Shown piece after piece: positions 16,960 to 26,023 of a stretch of 64,000 nt of DNA. Position 1 is the stretch's first letter. Each line of letters opens with the position of its first letter. The stretch is from NCBI GenBank assembly GCA_004292755.1, contig RDXE01000030.1, positions 1 through 64,000 on the forward strand, read 5' to 3'. The notes under the pieces were generated by a model, which did no database searches, was not told the origin of the DNA, and saw nothing but the letters and a program-made list of their open reading frames with translations. Origin of the DNA: Alphaproteobacteria bacterium (lineage in GTDB: Bacteria; Pseudomonadota; Alphaproteobacteria; Elsterales; Elsteraceae). Made by a program: the position numbers and the translations under genes.

Positions 16960-18648
16960 TTACTCCGCGGCTTGGGCGACGGGCTTGGTCAGGTACGGGG
17001 TGATGTCTACCTCGTCGATCTGTTCCGGCATCAAGAACCGCTCGGCATACTCCTTGTGCAGACCCGTGCGCAGGAACAAGTCGAACAAGTCAGCATCAAT
17101 ATGCTGGTCCTTTTTCATGAAGGACATGATCTTGATCGATTCCGACAAGGTTTTCGGCTTCTTGTACGGACGGTCAGCGGCCGTCAACGCCTCGAAGATA
17201 TCGGCGATGCCCATCATGCGGGCCAGCCAGCTCATCTCATGCCGCTTCAGCTTGCGCGGATAGCCAGTGCCGTCCATCTTTTCGTGGTGACCGCCTGCGA
17301 TCTCCGGCACCCGCTTCAAGTGCTTGGGGAAGGGCAGGCTTTCCAGCATCTGGATGGTCAGCACGATGTGATCATTGATGATCTTGCGGTCTTCGTCGTT
17401 CAGGGTACCACGCCGGATCGCCAGATTCATCATCTCGTCTTCGGTCAGCAATGTGCGTTCAGTGTTGGCGATGGTGATCGGCTGCCGACCAATGGTCTGC
17501 ATGCGGGCGATCTTTTCATCGGCCATGAATTCGCCACCGACATTGCAGTCCTGCAGGAAGGTGTAGTCGTCGTCGTGGCGCTTTAACTCTGCCGCAAGCG
17601 CCACTTCAATCTCGGCCCGCTGATCAGGTTCCGCCAGCATGCGACGCAGCGCAGCGATTTCAGCGTCACGCTTCAGGATTTCAACGCGTGTGCCCACATC
17701 GTGAATGCGGTCGACAATCTTCTCCAGCTTGGTTGCCTTATCCATGATGTGAACAGGCGTGGTCACCTTGCCGACATCATGCAGACCACCAGCGATCTTC
17801 AGTTCATACCATTCTTCTTCGGTCAACGCGAAGTCGGCGAACAGGCCCTCGGTCTGGTCGCACGCGGCGTGGGCCAGCATTTCCGTCAACACTGGCACGC
17901 GTTGGCAATGGCCGCCCGTGTAGGCGGACTTGGCGTCAACTGCAGCCGCCATCATGTGCATGAAGGCGTCGAACAGCAGTCGTTGCCCTTCGATCAGTTG
18001 CTGATTGTCGATGGCGACCGCGGCTTGCGATGCCAGCGCCTCAATCAACGGCACAATGGTTTTGGAGAAGGGCACAACGGTCTTGCCGTCGTCCTCCCGC
18101 GCGTTGATCAGCTGAATAACCCCGATAACATCACCCTTGTGGTTCAGCATCGGCACAGTCAAGAACGATTTGGAGCGGTATCCCGTCTTGGAATCAAAGC
18201 CCTTGGTGCCGGAGAAGTCAAAATTCTCGACATGGTAGGCGTCTTCGATGTTGATCGTACGCTTGGAAATCGCGGCGTAGGCGGACACGTTGTGGAAGTT
18301 CGGCTTGCCATCCCGCTCCAACGGCACGGGGTAGAAGGAGATTTCCTTACCAGTCGTGCCGCCCATGGCGATGCCAAGGGTGTCGTTACGAATAATCTTG
18401 AAGGCAAGCACTTGCTCGCGCCGGGCCGTGTTGTGGCCGGCTTCACCCTTCTTCACCCCGGTTGGATCTTTCTCCTCCAGGATGTAAATCGTGGCGCCAT
18501 CGGCGTTGGTGATTTCTTTGGCGCCCAGCACGAACCGCTCCAGCAGGCGATCAAAGCTGCGCTCGGACGACAGCGCCAAACCCAGCTCGATCAGCCGCTC
18601 GTAGGCGGCAAGCGGGGCGTGGCCGGGATGCTCGATCTCCATCGTCAT
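16960..18648 (-). CDS. GAF domain plus HD-GYP domain phosphodiesterase
   Basis: 562 residues. A GAF sensor domain covers roughly residues 15-205 (ITNADGATIYILEE, then FLTVPMLNHKGDVIGVIQLI). A C-terminal HD-GYP domain follows, with HDVGK at 290, HHEKMDGTGYP at 454 and DIFEALTAADRPYK after it. All metal ligands expected for cyclic-di-GMP hydrolysis appear present. The 159 residues between HDVGK and HHEK are about 100 more than usual, an insertion of charged helical sequence. It probably lowers c-di-GMP in response to a small-molecule signal. The start follows GAGGA at 7 nt. Confidence 0.92.
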   Translation of the reverse strand: MTMEIEHPGHAPLAAYERLIELGLALSSERSFDRLLERFVLGAKEITNADGATIYILEEKDPTGVKKGEAGHNTARREQVLAFKIIRNDTLGIAMGGTTGKEISFYPVPLERDGKPNFHNVSAYAAISKRTINIEDAYHVENFDFSGTKGFDSKTGYRSKSFLTVPMLNHKGDVIGVIQLINAREDDGKTVVPFSKTIVPLIEALASQAAVAIDNQQLIEGQRLLFDAFMHMMAAAVDAKSAYTGGHCQRVPVLTEMLAHAACDQTEGLFADFALTEEEWYELKIAGGLHDVGKVTTPVHIMDKATKLEKIVDRIHDVGTRVEILKRDAEIAALRRMLAEPDQRAEIEVALAAELKRHDDDYTFLQDCNVGGEFMADEKIARMQTIGRQPITIANTERTLLTEDEMMNLAIRRGTLNDEDRKIINDHIVLTIQMLESLPFPKHLKRVPEIAGGHHEKMDGTGYPRKLKRHEMSWLARMMGIADIFEALTAADRPYKKPKTLSESIKIMSFMKKDQHIDADLFDLFLRTGLHKEYAERFLMPEQIDEVDITPYLTKPVAQAAE

Positions 18649-18708
18649 GCTGCAATCCTCACAGATTCAATCCCTCGGGGCTAAAGACCCGCCGCGGACA
18701 CCACAACT

Positions 18709-19983
18709 CTACCGAGGGCGACGAGCGGTTGCCAGCAGCAACCCGTCAACGGCGCCATACCAAAGACCGACCAGGGCCCCGATGCCCCGTCCAAGTGCCC
18801 CCTGCGGCACCCAGCGATGGGGCAGGGTCGTCCAATCGTCGGGCAGAGAGTGCGCCAACACCGCTGCCCGTGCCATCAGCAATCCAGCATAGGGGGCAAG
18901 GCAGACACCTTGCCCCGAGAACCCGAGAGCAGCAAACAAGCCAGGCACAGGCTCGGCCAGGAGGGGCAGGCGGCAGGCCGTAGCAGCAATGCGGCCATGC
19001 CACGCATGGCTGACGGCAGTGTCGGCAAGCGCGGGATAGGTGCGCCGCAGCAGCCGCCGGAGGGCGGCCACGACATCGCGCGGAACACGATCGTCAAACC
19101 GCGCGAGCCCGCCATAGACCAGCCGCCCATCACCAGTTTGGCGAAAATAATCGATCTGATGCGCCGAATCAGCGACAGCCCAGGGTGCCGCCATCGGGGG
19201 TGTCGCCAGCGGCTGCGTGGCCATCACCGCAGAGACAAGGCTCAGCGTGCGGCCCGCGAGGCTGGGGTGAAACTGCCCTGCTGCCGCATCACAGGCGAGA
19301 ATCACCCGCTCCGCCTGAAGGGAGCCGTGGGGTGTGGCCAACTCAAACGGCCCGGAGCCAGTCAGGCGAAGGACAGGGCTGTGGCAGAACAGGTGCGCGC
19401 CCGCTGCGATGGCGGCCGCAGCCAGTCCCTGACACAGCCGACCTGGGTGGAGGTGCCCGCCATCGGGATAGTGCAGGGCTGCACTATAGCGCGCGGTTCC
19501 AATCGCGGCTGAGATTTGCCTGCTGTCCCACAGCACAGGTGGGGGAAGGCCCAACGCCGCGTGCGCCGCCACGTCCCGGTCCAAGTCGGCATGATGGTGC
19601 TGGTGGATGGCGGCGAACAGATAGTGGGGCTGCCAGTCCACGTCGATGGCGAGCCGAGCGATGGTGGCAAGCAGCCAGGCTCGCGCCTGGTCGGCGAGGA
19701 TCAGCAGGGCGCGCGCCCGGTCATCGCCATAGCGCTGGCGCAAGTCAGCCGCTCCGCGCGACCAGCCGGGCACGACTTGGCCGCCATTGCGCCCACTGCC
19801 GCCATCGGCGAGAGCGCCAGCCTCCAACAGCACGGTCTCGGCCCCGCCCTCGGCGGCGGTGAGGGCGGCGGCCAGCCCGCACAGACCGCCGCCAACCACA
19901 GCCACCTGCACCCGTCTGACCCCTCGCAGAGGCGAGGGCGCTAGGGTGATTGCGGCGCGGTACCAGGGCTGGCTGTTGATCAT
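18709..19983 (-). CDS. FAD-dependent amine oxidoreductase (gamma-glutamylputrescine oxidase-like)
   Basis: About 424 residues in the DAO/PuuB-OrdL family. A Rossmann FAD-binding motif VAVVGGGLCGLAAAL lies near residue 25. SGRNGGQVVPGW is the conserved region after the first helix, YFRQTGDGRLVYGG is characteristic, and FAALGFSGQGVCLAPYAG is near the C-terminus. Such enzymes oxidise gamma-glutamylated polyamines or glycine-like amines, giving H2O2 and an aldehyde. It is divergent, 93 bp apart, from a polyamine-type receptor, which supports an amine substrate. The ATG at 19983 gives the usual SQPWYRAAI opening. Confidence 0.87.
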   Translation of the reverse strand: MINSQPWYRAAITLAPSPLRGVRRVQVAVVGGGLCGLAAALTAAEGGAETVLLEAGALADGGSGRNGGQVVPGWSRGAADLRQRYGDDRARALLILADQARAWLLATIARLAIDVDWQPHYLFAAIHQHHHADLDRDVAAHAALGLPPPVLWDSRQISAAIGTARYSAALHYPDGGHLHPGRLCQGLAAAAIAAGAHLFCHSPVLRLTGSGPFELATPHGSLQAERVILACDAAAGQFHPSLAGRTLSLVSAVMATQPLATPPMAAPWAVADSAHQIDYFRQTGDGRLVYGGLARFDDRVPRDVVAALRRLLRRTYPALADTAVSHAWHGRIAATACRLPLLAEPVPGLFAALGFSGQGVCLAPYAGLLMARAAVLAHSLPDDWTTLPHRWVPQGALGRGIGALVGLWYGAVDGLLLATARRPR

Positions 19984-20076
19984 CACGGGCCAATGATTGA
20001 CAGGCCGGGGTGCTGTGTCGATGGTCGCGAACAACCCGGTTGGGGGACCGGTGATCAATCCTGGGGAGAGTGCATC

Positions 20077-21168
20077 ATGAAGGCATGGGCAGGTGCGATG
20101 ATGGTGGCGGCCACGCTGGTGTCGCTGCCAGCTGCAGCGCAGCAGCGGGTGGTCAATGTTTTCAACTGGTCAGACTATATCGCGCCAGAGTCGTTGGCGC
20201 AGTTCACCCGTGAAACTGGCATTCGGGTGCGCTACGACACTTATGATTCCAACGAGTTGTTGGAAGCTCGTCTGACGGCTGGACGCTCCGGCTATGACAT
20301 CGTGGTGCCAACCGCGACGCCGTTCTTGCGGCGGCAATTGACGGCGGGTCTGCATCAGCCGCTGGACATGAGCAAGCTGCCGAACCGTCAGCATCTGGAC
20401 CCAGCGATCCTGCGCGACTTGGCCCAAGTCGATAGCAACAATGCCCACGCCATTCCCTGGATGTGGGGAACCAGCGGCATCGGCGTCAACATTGACCGGG
20501 TCAAGCGGATCATGCCGGACGCGCCTGTCTACAGTCTGGCGATGATCTTCGATCCAGAGATCGTGGCGCGGTTTCGTGGCTGTGGCGTGGTGATGCTGGA
20601 CAGCCCGACAGACGTGTTCCCAGCCGTGCTGCGCTACCTCGGCCGCAATCCTGACAGCCATGATCTGGCGGATTTGCAGGCGGCGACCGAGCATCTGATG
20701 AAGATCCGCCCGTCAATCCGCAAGTTCCACTCCTCCGAGTACATCAATGATCTGGCGACCGGGAATGCCTGCGTCGCCTTTGGCTATTCTGGGGATATCT
20801 TCCAGGCCGCATCCCGAGCAGAGGAAGCGCGCCGACCCTTCACCGTGCAGTACGCCATCCCCACCGAGGGCGCGCTCTTGTGGATTGATGCGGCGGTGAT
20901 TCCAAAAGATGCCCGCAACGTCGCCGAGGCGCATGAGTTCCTGAACTTCCTGATGCGGCCTGAGGTCGCGGTGGCGGCGGCCAATCTGGTTGGCTACGCC
21001 ACGGCCAACAGCACCGCCGTGGCTCAAGTGAAGTCGGAAATCCGCGACAATCCGTCGATCTTCCCGCCCGCTGTGGTGCGCGAGCGGCTCTACACCATCA
21101 CCGTCCCGCCGCAAGACTATGAGCGGGCCCGCACCCGCGCCTGGACGCGGATCAAGACCGGGCGGTAG
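20077..21168 (+). CDS. Polyamine ABC transporter substrate-binding protein (PotD/PotF family)
   Basis: 363 residues: a Sec signal peptide ending near PAAAQQ, then VVNVFNWSDYIAPESLAQF, the canonical PotF start, and GYDIVVPTATPFLRRQL, AIPWMWGTSGIGVN and ALLWIDAAVIPKDARN, all conserved in the polyamine receptors. The start ATG follows GGGGAG. Putrescine or spermidine is the likely ligand. No Pot permease or ATPase is within the window, so it is an orphan receptor, or its partners lie elsewhere. The divergent FAD oxidase fits polyamine breakdown. Confidence 0.92.
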   Translation: MKAWAGAMMVAATLVSLPAAAQQRVVNVFNWSDYIAPESLAQFTRETGIRVRYDTYDSNELLEARLTAGRSGYDIVVPTATPFLRRQLTAGLHQPLDMSKLPNRQHLDPAILRDLAQVDSNNAHAIPWMWGTSGIGVNIDRVKRIMPDAPVYSLAMIFDPEIVARFRGCGVVMLDSPTDVFPAVLRYLGRNPDSHDLADLQAATEHLMKIRPSIRKFHSSEYINDLATGNACVAFGYSGDIFQAASRAEEARRPFTVQYAIPTEGALLWIDAAVIPKDARNVAEAHEFLNFLMRPEVAVAAANLVGYATANSTAVAQVKSEIRDNPSIFPPAVVRERLYTITVPPQDYERARTRAWTRIKTGR

Positions 21169-21280
21169 CGAATAGCCGCCACGTCGGCCCGGCACGCGGC
21201 GGTGGAACTCTTGACCCCACCCCCGCGTGCGGGGCACGGTCCGGCGCACGTTATGCCCGATCCGTGCTGAGGAGAGCCTA

Positions 21281-21505
21281 ATGGCCGGACACGCCCCGCC
21301 GCCCGCCCCTGTAGATGCCACGCTGGCTGACCGTCACGCCCGTCAGGTGAGCGAGGGCGAGGCGTTTGACGCGGCCCTGCAACGCTCGGCCGGGGCGACC
21401 GCGGCGCCAGAGCGGCGCTGGCTGGCGCTCACCATGGCCGGGTGTGTGGGGCTTCTGGTGCTGGGCTTTGCGAAGGCGCTGAAGGGCGGGAAGGATGCCC
21501 ACTGA
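21281..21505 (+). CDS. Small single-pass membrane protein
   Basis: 74 residues from an ATG preceded by GAGGAG at 7 nt. The N-terminal 50 residues are hydrophilic and Ala/Pro-rich. One membrane helix follows (WLALTMAGCVGLLVLGFA) with a short Lys-rich end (KALKGGKDAH), suggesting a C-terminal tail on the cytoplasmic side. Its last 11 bp overlap the next gene, so the two are probably co-translated. No family recognised. Confidence 0.6.
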   Translation: MAGHAPPPAPVDATLADRHARQVSEGEAFDAALQRSAGATAAPERRWLALTMAGCVGLLVLGFAKALKGGKDAH

Positions 21506-22301
21506 CGCCAGCCGTGGTGTTGGTGAGCCAAGCTTTCTAACGCTCCAGCGCCCTTCCGGCCCGATGGTGCTGGAGGTGCTGGACATTGCCGGTGCCAACC
21601 CCGCGATTGTGTTGCTGCATGAGGGGCTGGGCTCTGTCTCGCTGTGGCGGCAGTTTCCAACCATCCTTGCGGCAGCCAGCGGGCGCCGAGTGTTTGCTTA
21701 CAGCCGTCAGGGCTACGGCGCCTCTGGCCCAGCCGAAGCGCCGAGGGATGTCGACTACTTGCACCGCGAGGCCTGGGACTGGCTGCCAGCTGTGCTGCAG
21801 GCCGTTGGCATTGAGCATCCCGTGTTGGTTGGCCATTCCGATGGCGCCTCGATTGCTTTGATCCATGCGGCCCGGCATCCCGTCAGCGCCCTGGCGGTGA
21901 TGGCGCCCCATGTGATGGTGGAGCCGATCACCCTGGCTGGCATACGCGCGGCCCAAACCCTGTGGCGAGAGACTGACTTTCCCCAGCGCCTTGGCCGTCA
22001 CCATCGCGATGCCGACAGTGTGTTCTGGGCATGGCAAACCATCTGGCTCGATCCGCGCTTTGCCGCCTGGGACATCCAGGACTTGCTGCCTGAGATCACG
22101 GTCCCGGTGCTCGCGATCCAAGGGCGGGACGATGAGTACGGCACCCTGGACCAGTTGGAGCGGATCGCCACCCGCTGTGCGGGTGCAGTCGACGTGCTGG
22201 CCCTCGCGCGCTGCGGCCACACGCCCTGGCGGGATCGCCTGGATCTGGTGCTTCCCGCTGTTTTGGCATTGCTGCCGCAGGTGCACTCCGCCAAGGCCTA
22301 G
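21495..22301 (+). CDS. Alpha/beta-hydrolase fold enzyme
   Basis: 268 residues with the full alpha/beta-hydrolase pattern: the oxyanion loop IVLLHEGLGSVSLWRQFP, the nucleophile elbow VGHSDGAS (Ser catalytic), the acid in VLAIQGRDDEYGT and the His in CGHTPWRD. HEG in place of HG-G and the SRQGYGAS strand resemble ester or C-C hydrolases acting on small aromatic or acyl substrates. The substrate is not predictable. It is translationally linked to the small membrane protein upstream by an 11-bp overlap. Confidence 0.88.
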   Translation: MPTDASRGVGEPSFLTLQRPSGPMVLEVLDIAGANPAIVLLHEGLGSVSLWRQFPTILAAASGRRVFAYSRQGYGASGPAEAPRDVDYLHREAWDWLPAVLQAVGIEHPVLVGHSDGASIALIHAARHPVSALAVMAPHVMVEPITLAGIRAAQTLWRETDFPQRLGRHHRDADSVFWAWQTIWLDPRFAAWDIQDLLPEITVPVLAIQGRDDEYGTLDQLERIATRCAGAVDVLALARCGHTPWRDRLDLVLPAVLALLPQVHSAKA

Positions 22302-22568
22302 CAGCCGGTCCCCGGAGCGTGACGGTTTAGGCAATAAACATTTCTTGCAGCGCAGCATGATCCGTGCGATGTATCGACCGTGCATGCCGAGCGCGGACGA
22401 TTATGACAGGTCGGCGGTATGCGGGCAGAACCGGCACCCGAACCAGGGGCCAGCTCCTGCCAACGCCTCCTCAGCGGAGGCACCCTTAGGCGGCTGAGCA
22501 CGCGCAGGCTTCCTTATCGCAGCTGTTGAGGGCGCAGGACCCAAGGTCCGCGACCGGAAAGACGCATC
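22302..22568 (+). promoter_or_regulatory. Upstream region/long leader of the DEAD-box helicase gene
   Basis: No gene in 267 bp. The first part is AT-richer (AATAAACATTTCTTG at 22333-22347). Two short hairpins are possible near the gene: GCCTCC/GGAGGC (22465-22470 with 22476-22481) and GGACC/GGTCC (22537-22541 with 22545-22549). Long structured leaders are common on cold-inducible DEAD-box mRNAs, but no promoter could be fixed here. Confidence 0.3.
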
Positions 22569-23936
22569 TTGACTGATTTTGCTTCCCTCGGCCTTGCCGA
22601 GCCCATCCTTCGCGCTGTTGCTGGCGAAGGTTATACCATCCCGACTCCGATCCAGGCCGGTGCGATTCCCGCTCTGCTGGGTGGTCGGGACGTTGTCGGT
22701 ATTGCCCAGACGGGTACCGGCAAGACGGCCGCGTTTGTGCTGCCGATCCTGCACCATTTGTCTGAGCGGCGGCTGCCAACGCCGCCGCGCACCTGTCAGG
22801 CGCTGATCCTGACACCAACGCGCGAGCTGGCATGCCAGATTGGCGACAACCTGAAGGCCTATGGTCGCTTTGTGCGCCTGTCTCACACGGTTGTTGTCGG
22901 TGGCGTGAGCATGGGTGCCCAAGTTCGCGCGCTGTCGCGCGGGGTGGACGTGTTGGTGGCGACCCCAGGCCGTCTGCTCGACCATGTCGGCGAGGGTACG
23001 CTGCATCTGCAGCACACCCACATCGTCGTGCTGGATGAAGCCGATCAGATGCTTGACCTCGGCTTCCTGCTGCCGATCCGCCGCATCCTGGGACGGCTGG
23101 CCCTGAAGCGCCAGACCATCCTGTTTTCCGCCACCATGCCGCCCCCCATTCGTGAACTGGCGGATGAATTCCTGCGCGAGCCGATGGAAATCGCCGTGGC
23201 GCCAGCCGCGCGCCCGATTGATCGGATTGAGCAGAGCGTGGTGCCAGTCGCGGCTGTGGAAAAGCGCGCCAAGCTGGTGGAAATCCTGGCTCCGCGCGAA
23301 GTGGAAAGCGCGATTGTGTTCACCCGCACCAAGCGCGGTGCCGATCGCGTGTGCGAGTATCTGGAAGCGGCGGGCCTCTCGGCTGCTGCCATCCACGGCA
23401 ACAAGAGCCAGAGCCAGCGTGAGCGGGCCTTGGCGGCGTTCAAACAGCGGCGCGTCCGGATTCTGGTTGCGACGGACATTGCCGCCCGCGGCATCGACGT
23501 CGATGGTGTCAGCCACGTGATCAATTATGAGCTGCCGAACGTTCCGGAAAGCTATGTCCACCGCATCGGTCGGACGGCTCGGGCTGGGGCAACTGGCATC
23601 GCGATTGCGCTCGTGGATCCGGAAGAATACCCGCTGCTGCGCGATATCGAGAAGCTGATCGGTCGCACGCTGCTGGATCGCCCGGAACAGCGCGGTGGGC
23701 CACGCGGCCCGAAGCGCCCGCAACAGGCGCGGCCGCAACAGCGTAGCGCTGCTCCTCGCTCGGACCAGGCGCGCCCGGCACGGACGGGTGATGCATCGCG
23801 CCCAGCGCGGACGGGTGAGTCCGCTCCGCGTCCGGCGCGGGGCCCCCATCCAGCGGCTGCTAAGTCTGCCGGGCAGCCTCAGCAGGCGCGGGCGGCAGGC
23901 CAGCCACCGTCCCGGCGGGGATCGAACAGCCGTTGA
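22569..23936 (+). CDS. DEAD-box ATP-dependent RNA helicase (RhlE-like)
   Basis: 455 residues starting at TTG (MTDFASLGLAEPILRAVAGE), with GGAAAG upstream. All helicase motifs are in order: Q motif GYTIPTPIQAGAIP, Walker A AQTGTGKT, PTRELA, TPGRL, DEAD, SAT, motif IV VFTRTK, motif V ATDIAARGIDVDGV and motif VI HRIGRTAR. The C-terminal 80 residues are a basic, disordered Arg/Pro/Gln tail with near-repeats of RPARTG. The enzyme remodels RNA in ribosome assembly or mRNA decay. The last 77 bp overlap the convergent fmt gene. Confidence 0.95.
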   Translation: MTDFASLGLAEPILRAVAGEGYTIPTPIQAGAIPALLGGRDVVGIAQTGTGKTAAFVLPILHHLSERRLPTPPRTCQALILTPTRELACQIGDNLKAYGRFVRLSHTVVVGGVSMGAQVRALSRGVDVLVATPGRLLDHVGEGTLHLQHTHIVVLDEADQMLDLGFLLPIRRILGRLALKRQTILFSATMPPPIRELADEFLREPMEIAVAPAARPIDRIEQSVVPVAAVEKRAKLVEILAPREVESAIVFTRTKRGADRVCEYLEAAGLSAAAIHGNKSQSQRERALAAFKQRRVRILVATDIAARGIDVDGVSHVINYELPNVPESYVHRIGRTARAGATGIAIALVDPEEYPLLRDIEKLIGRTLLDRPEQRGGPRGPKRPQQARPQQRSAAPRSDQARPARTGDASRPARTGESAPRPARGPHPAAAKSAGQPQQARAAGQPPSRRGSNSR

Positions 23937-24822
23937 GCAAGGACTGACGGTCGACGGGGCTGCGGCCGGGGCGTTGCAAGCGCTCCAGCCGCAGCACGCC
24001 GTTGCCGGTCAGAATGCCAAGCTGCGAGTCCAGAACAGTGCCCGGCGTGGCGCTGGCGGGCACGCGGGCAGGCGGCGGCTCGGCCGTTGCTGCCAGCACC
24101 CGCATCACTTCGCCTGCCAGCACCACCTGCACCCCCGGACGTGGCGCCATGGCACGCACTTGCCGGGCTAGGACCTCTGCGTCCCGCTCCCACACCAGCA
24201 CCCGGTCGGCAGGTCCCAGCTTGTCCGCATAGGTCACCCCCTCGGTTGGCTGCGGCGTGGGGGTGAGGGTGTCGAGGGTTGCCAGTGCCTGCACCATCAG
24301 GCGAGCCCCCAACGCAGCCAAGTCGTCATGCAGGCTGCCACCAGTCGCCGCGCTGGTGATCGGCACAGCCTCGGCCAGCAGCATGGCACCCGTGTCCAGC
24401 CCCTTATCCATCTGCATGATGGTGACGCCGGTTTCTGCATCGCCCGCCATCAGCGCCCGCTGGATTGGCGCTGCGCCCCGCCAGCGCGGCAACAACGAGC
24501 CATGGACGTTGAGGCACCCGCGCCGGGGAGCGTTCAGGATCGGCAGGGGCAAGATCAAGCCGTAGGCAGCCACCACGGCCACGTCCAGGTCCAGGCTCGC
24601 GAACGCGGCTTGCTCCGTCGGGTCGCGCAGGCTGATCGGCGTGCGCACTGGAAGGCCATGGTGCTCCGCCAGGGCCATCGTCGGCGTGGGCACCAAGCGC
24701 TGCCCGCGCCCTGAGGGGCGTGGCGGCTGGCTATAGACGGCGGCGATCTCGTGCCCGGCGGCAATCAGTGCGGCTAACGTGGCCGCGGCGAAGTCAGGCG
24801 TGCCCAGGAAGGCTAACCGCAT
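23860..24822 (-). CDS. fmt: Methionyl-tRNA formyltransferase
   Basis: 320 residues, standard length. It opens MRLAFLGTPDFAAATLAALI. The formyl-transferase domain has the catalytic loop LNVHGSLLPRWRGAAPIQRA (Asn and His) and the tetrahydrofolate-site Asp in the TGVTIMQMDKGLDTGAML region. The C-terminal OB-like domain carries GPADRVLVWERDAE and an unusual terminal stretch. It formylates initiator Met-tRNA. It lies 3 bp after def in the standard def-fmt unit. Its 3' end overlaps the helicase gene by 77 bp, so the C-terminal residues of both are constrained. Confidence 0.97.
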   Translation of the reverse strand: MRLAFLGTPDFAAATLAALIAAGHEIAAVYSQPPRPSGRGQRLVPTPTMALAEHHGLPVRTPISLRDPTEQAAFASLDLDVAVVAAYGLILPLPILNAPRRGCLNVHGSLLPRWRGAAPIQRALMAGDAETGVTIMQMDKGLDTGAMLLAEAVPITSAATGGSLHDDLAALGARLMVQALATLDTLTPTPQPTEGVTYADKLGPADRVLVWERDAEVLARQVRAMAPRPGVQVVLAGEVMRVLAATAEPPPARVPASATPGTVLDSQLGILTGNGVLRLERLQRPGRSPVDRQSLLNGCSIPAGTVAGLPPAPAEAARQT

Positions 24823-24825
24823 CGG

Positions 24826-25350
24826 CTAGGCCGCCGCACCAGGATCGCTCCGCTTGGCCTTGGTCAGCTTGCGCAGGATCATGTTGCGCTTCAGCGCCGA
24901 CAGGTGGTCCAGGAACAGGATGCCGTCCAGATGGTCCATCTCATGCTGGACGCAGACAGAGGCAAGGCCACTGAAACGCTCCTCCCGCTCGGCGCCGGTT
25001 TCATCCAGCCAGCGCACGGTCACCTCAGCCGGGCGGACCACATCGGCATAGTGCTGCGGCACGGAGAGGCAGCCTTCCTCTGCCTTCATGTCATCGTCAG
25101 ATACCCAGATGATCTCAGGATTGACCATGCGGTAGGGGTGTGGCGGCGCGCCCTTGTCCGCAACATCCATCACCAGCACACGCTTTGAGACGCCAACCTG
25201 TGGCGCTGCCAAGCCGATGCCAGGGGCGGCGTACATGGTGTCCAGCATGTCATCCATCAGCCGCCGCACATCTGCGTCAACTGTTGTGACAGGAGCTGCC
25301 TTTTGCTTCAGGCGCGGGTCGGGTGCCGTGAGAATGGGGAGCAATGCCAT
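24826..25350 (-). CDS. def: Peptide deformylase
   Basis: 174 residues from the ATG at 25350 (MALLPILTAPDPRLKQKAAP). The three deformylase motifs are intact: GIGLAAPQVG, EGCLSVP (metal-ligand Cys) and QHEMDHLDG (two His ligands and catalytic Glu). It removes the N-formyl group from nascent proteins, completing the cycle begun by Fmt next door. The in-frame upstream extension has no family similarity and was not used. Confidence 0.97.
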   Translation of the reverse strand: MALLPILTAPDPRLKQKAAPVTTVDADVRRLMDDMLDTMYAAPGIGLAAPQVGVSKRVLVMDVADKGAPPHPYRMVNPEIIWVSDDDMKAEEGCLSVPQHYADVVRPAEVTVRWLDETGAEREERFSGLASVCVQHEMDHLDGILFLDHLSALKRNMILRKLTKAKRSDPGAAA

Positions 25351-25399
25351 GGCTGATAGCTGGGTCTTCACAACCGACTGGTCAAGCGGAGGAGGGGAT

Positions 25400-26023
25400 C
25401 TAGAACAGACCTTCCAGCAGCCCACGGCGCCGACGCTGAATCGACGGGGTCTGCCCTGTCGAGGCGGGAAGGCCAAGGGCTGAGTTCTCACGCAGGCGGC
25501 GGGTTTCGGCCGTGGGGTCGACCACGGTGCCCGCGGGCTCGGCCTCGCGCCAGAACAGGATGCGGTCGATCAACCGCCGGTCCGCGGCAGCCAGTTGTTG
25601 GGATTCCCGATCAACGGCCTCGCGCACGGACGGGTCAAGATTGACCGCGCCAGCCTGACGCAGCAACGCCACCTCGCCGCCAGAGCGGGTTCCATCGGCC
25701 AATTGATCGCGGGTGAGTGCTGGAGTGCCAAAGACCGCCGAGCGTGCCTGTTGGGCCGTGGTCGCTTCGTTCGGGCGCGGTGCACCAGGCTGCGGCGGGC
25801 GCAAGCCAAAGCCGGGTGGCAATTCCAGCGGAGCCTGGGCCACGACACGGAAGGCATCAGGGCCCTGACGGTCCAGCCCCAACTGGCGGCGGATGTCGGT
25901 ATCACCCGAGCAGGCAGTGAGCGTGACGGCTGCCAGTGTCAGCACGGCGACCTGGATCATGGAGGAGCGGCGCCCCTCCCGTGGCGGTGATGCCGTCGCT
26001 GATGTCTTCGCCATGGCGCGCAT
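25400..26023 (-). CDS. DUF3035 family lipoprotein
   Basis: About 207 residues from the ATG at 26023, which follows GGAGGA at 5 nt; a second ATG at 25960 would leave almost no n-region. The N-terminus has Arg residues, a hydrophobic stretch and the lipobox LTAC, then SGDTDIRRQLGLDRQGPDAF and ELPPGFGLRPPQPGAPRP, typical of the alphaproteobacterial DUF3035 proteins (BamF-like in some lineages). It is predicted to be an outer-membrane lipoprotein. It lies downstream of lspA, whose product would mature it. Confidence 0.88.
   Translation of the reverse strand: MRAMAKTSATASPPREGRRSSMIQVAVLTLAAVTLTACSGDTDIRRQLGLDRQGPDAFRVVAQAPLELPPGFGLRPPQPGAPRPNEATTAQQARSAVFGTPALTRDQLADGTRSGGEVALLRQAGAVNLDPSVREAVDRESQQLAAADRRLIDRILFWREAEPAGTVVDPTAETRRLRENSALGLPASTGQTPSIQRRRRGLLEGLF

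Noticed and set aside
22401-23849. A 482-residue minus-strand frame opposite the DEAD-box helicase
   Set aside because: Antisense shadow in GC-rich DNA. It has an Arg/His/Gln-rich composition and no recognisable domain, and the helicase motifs on the other strand are complete.
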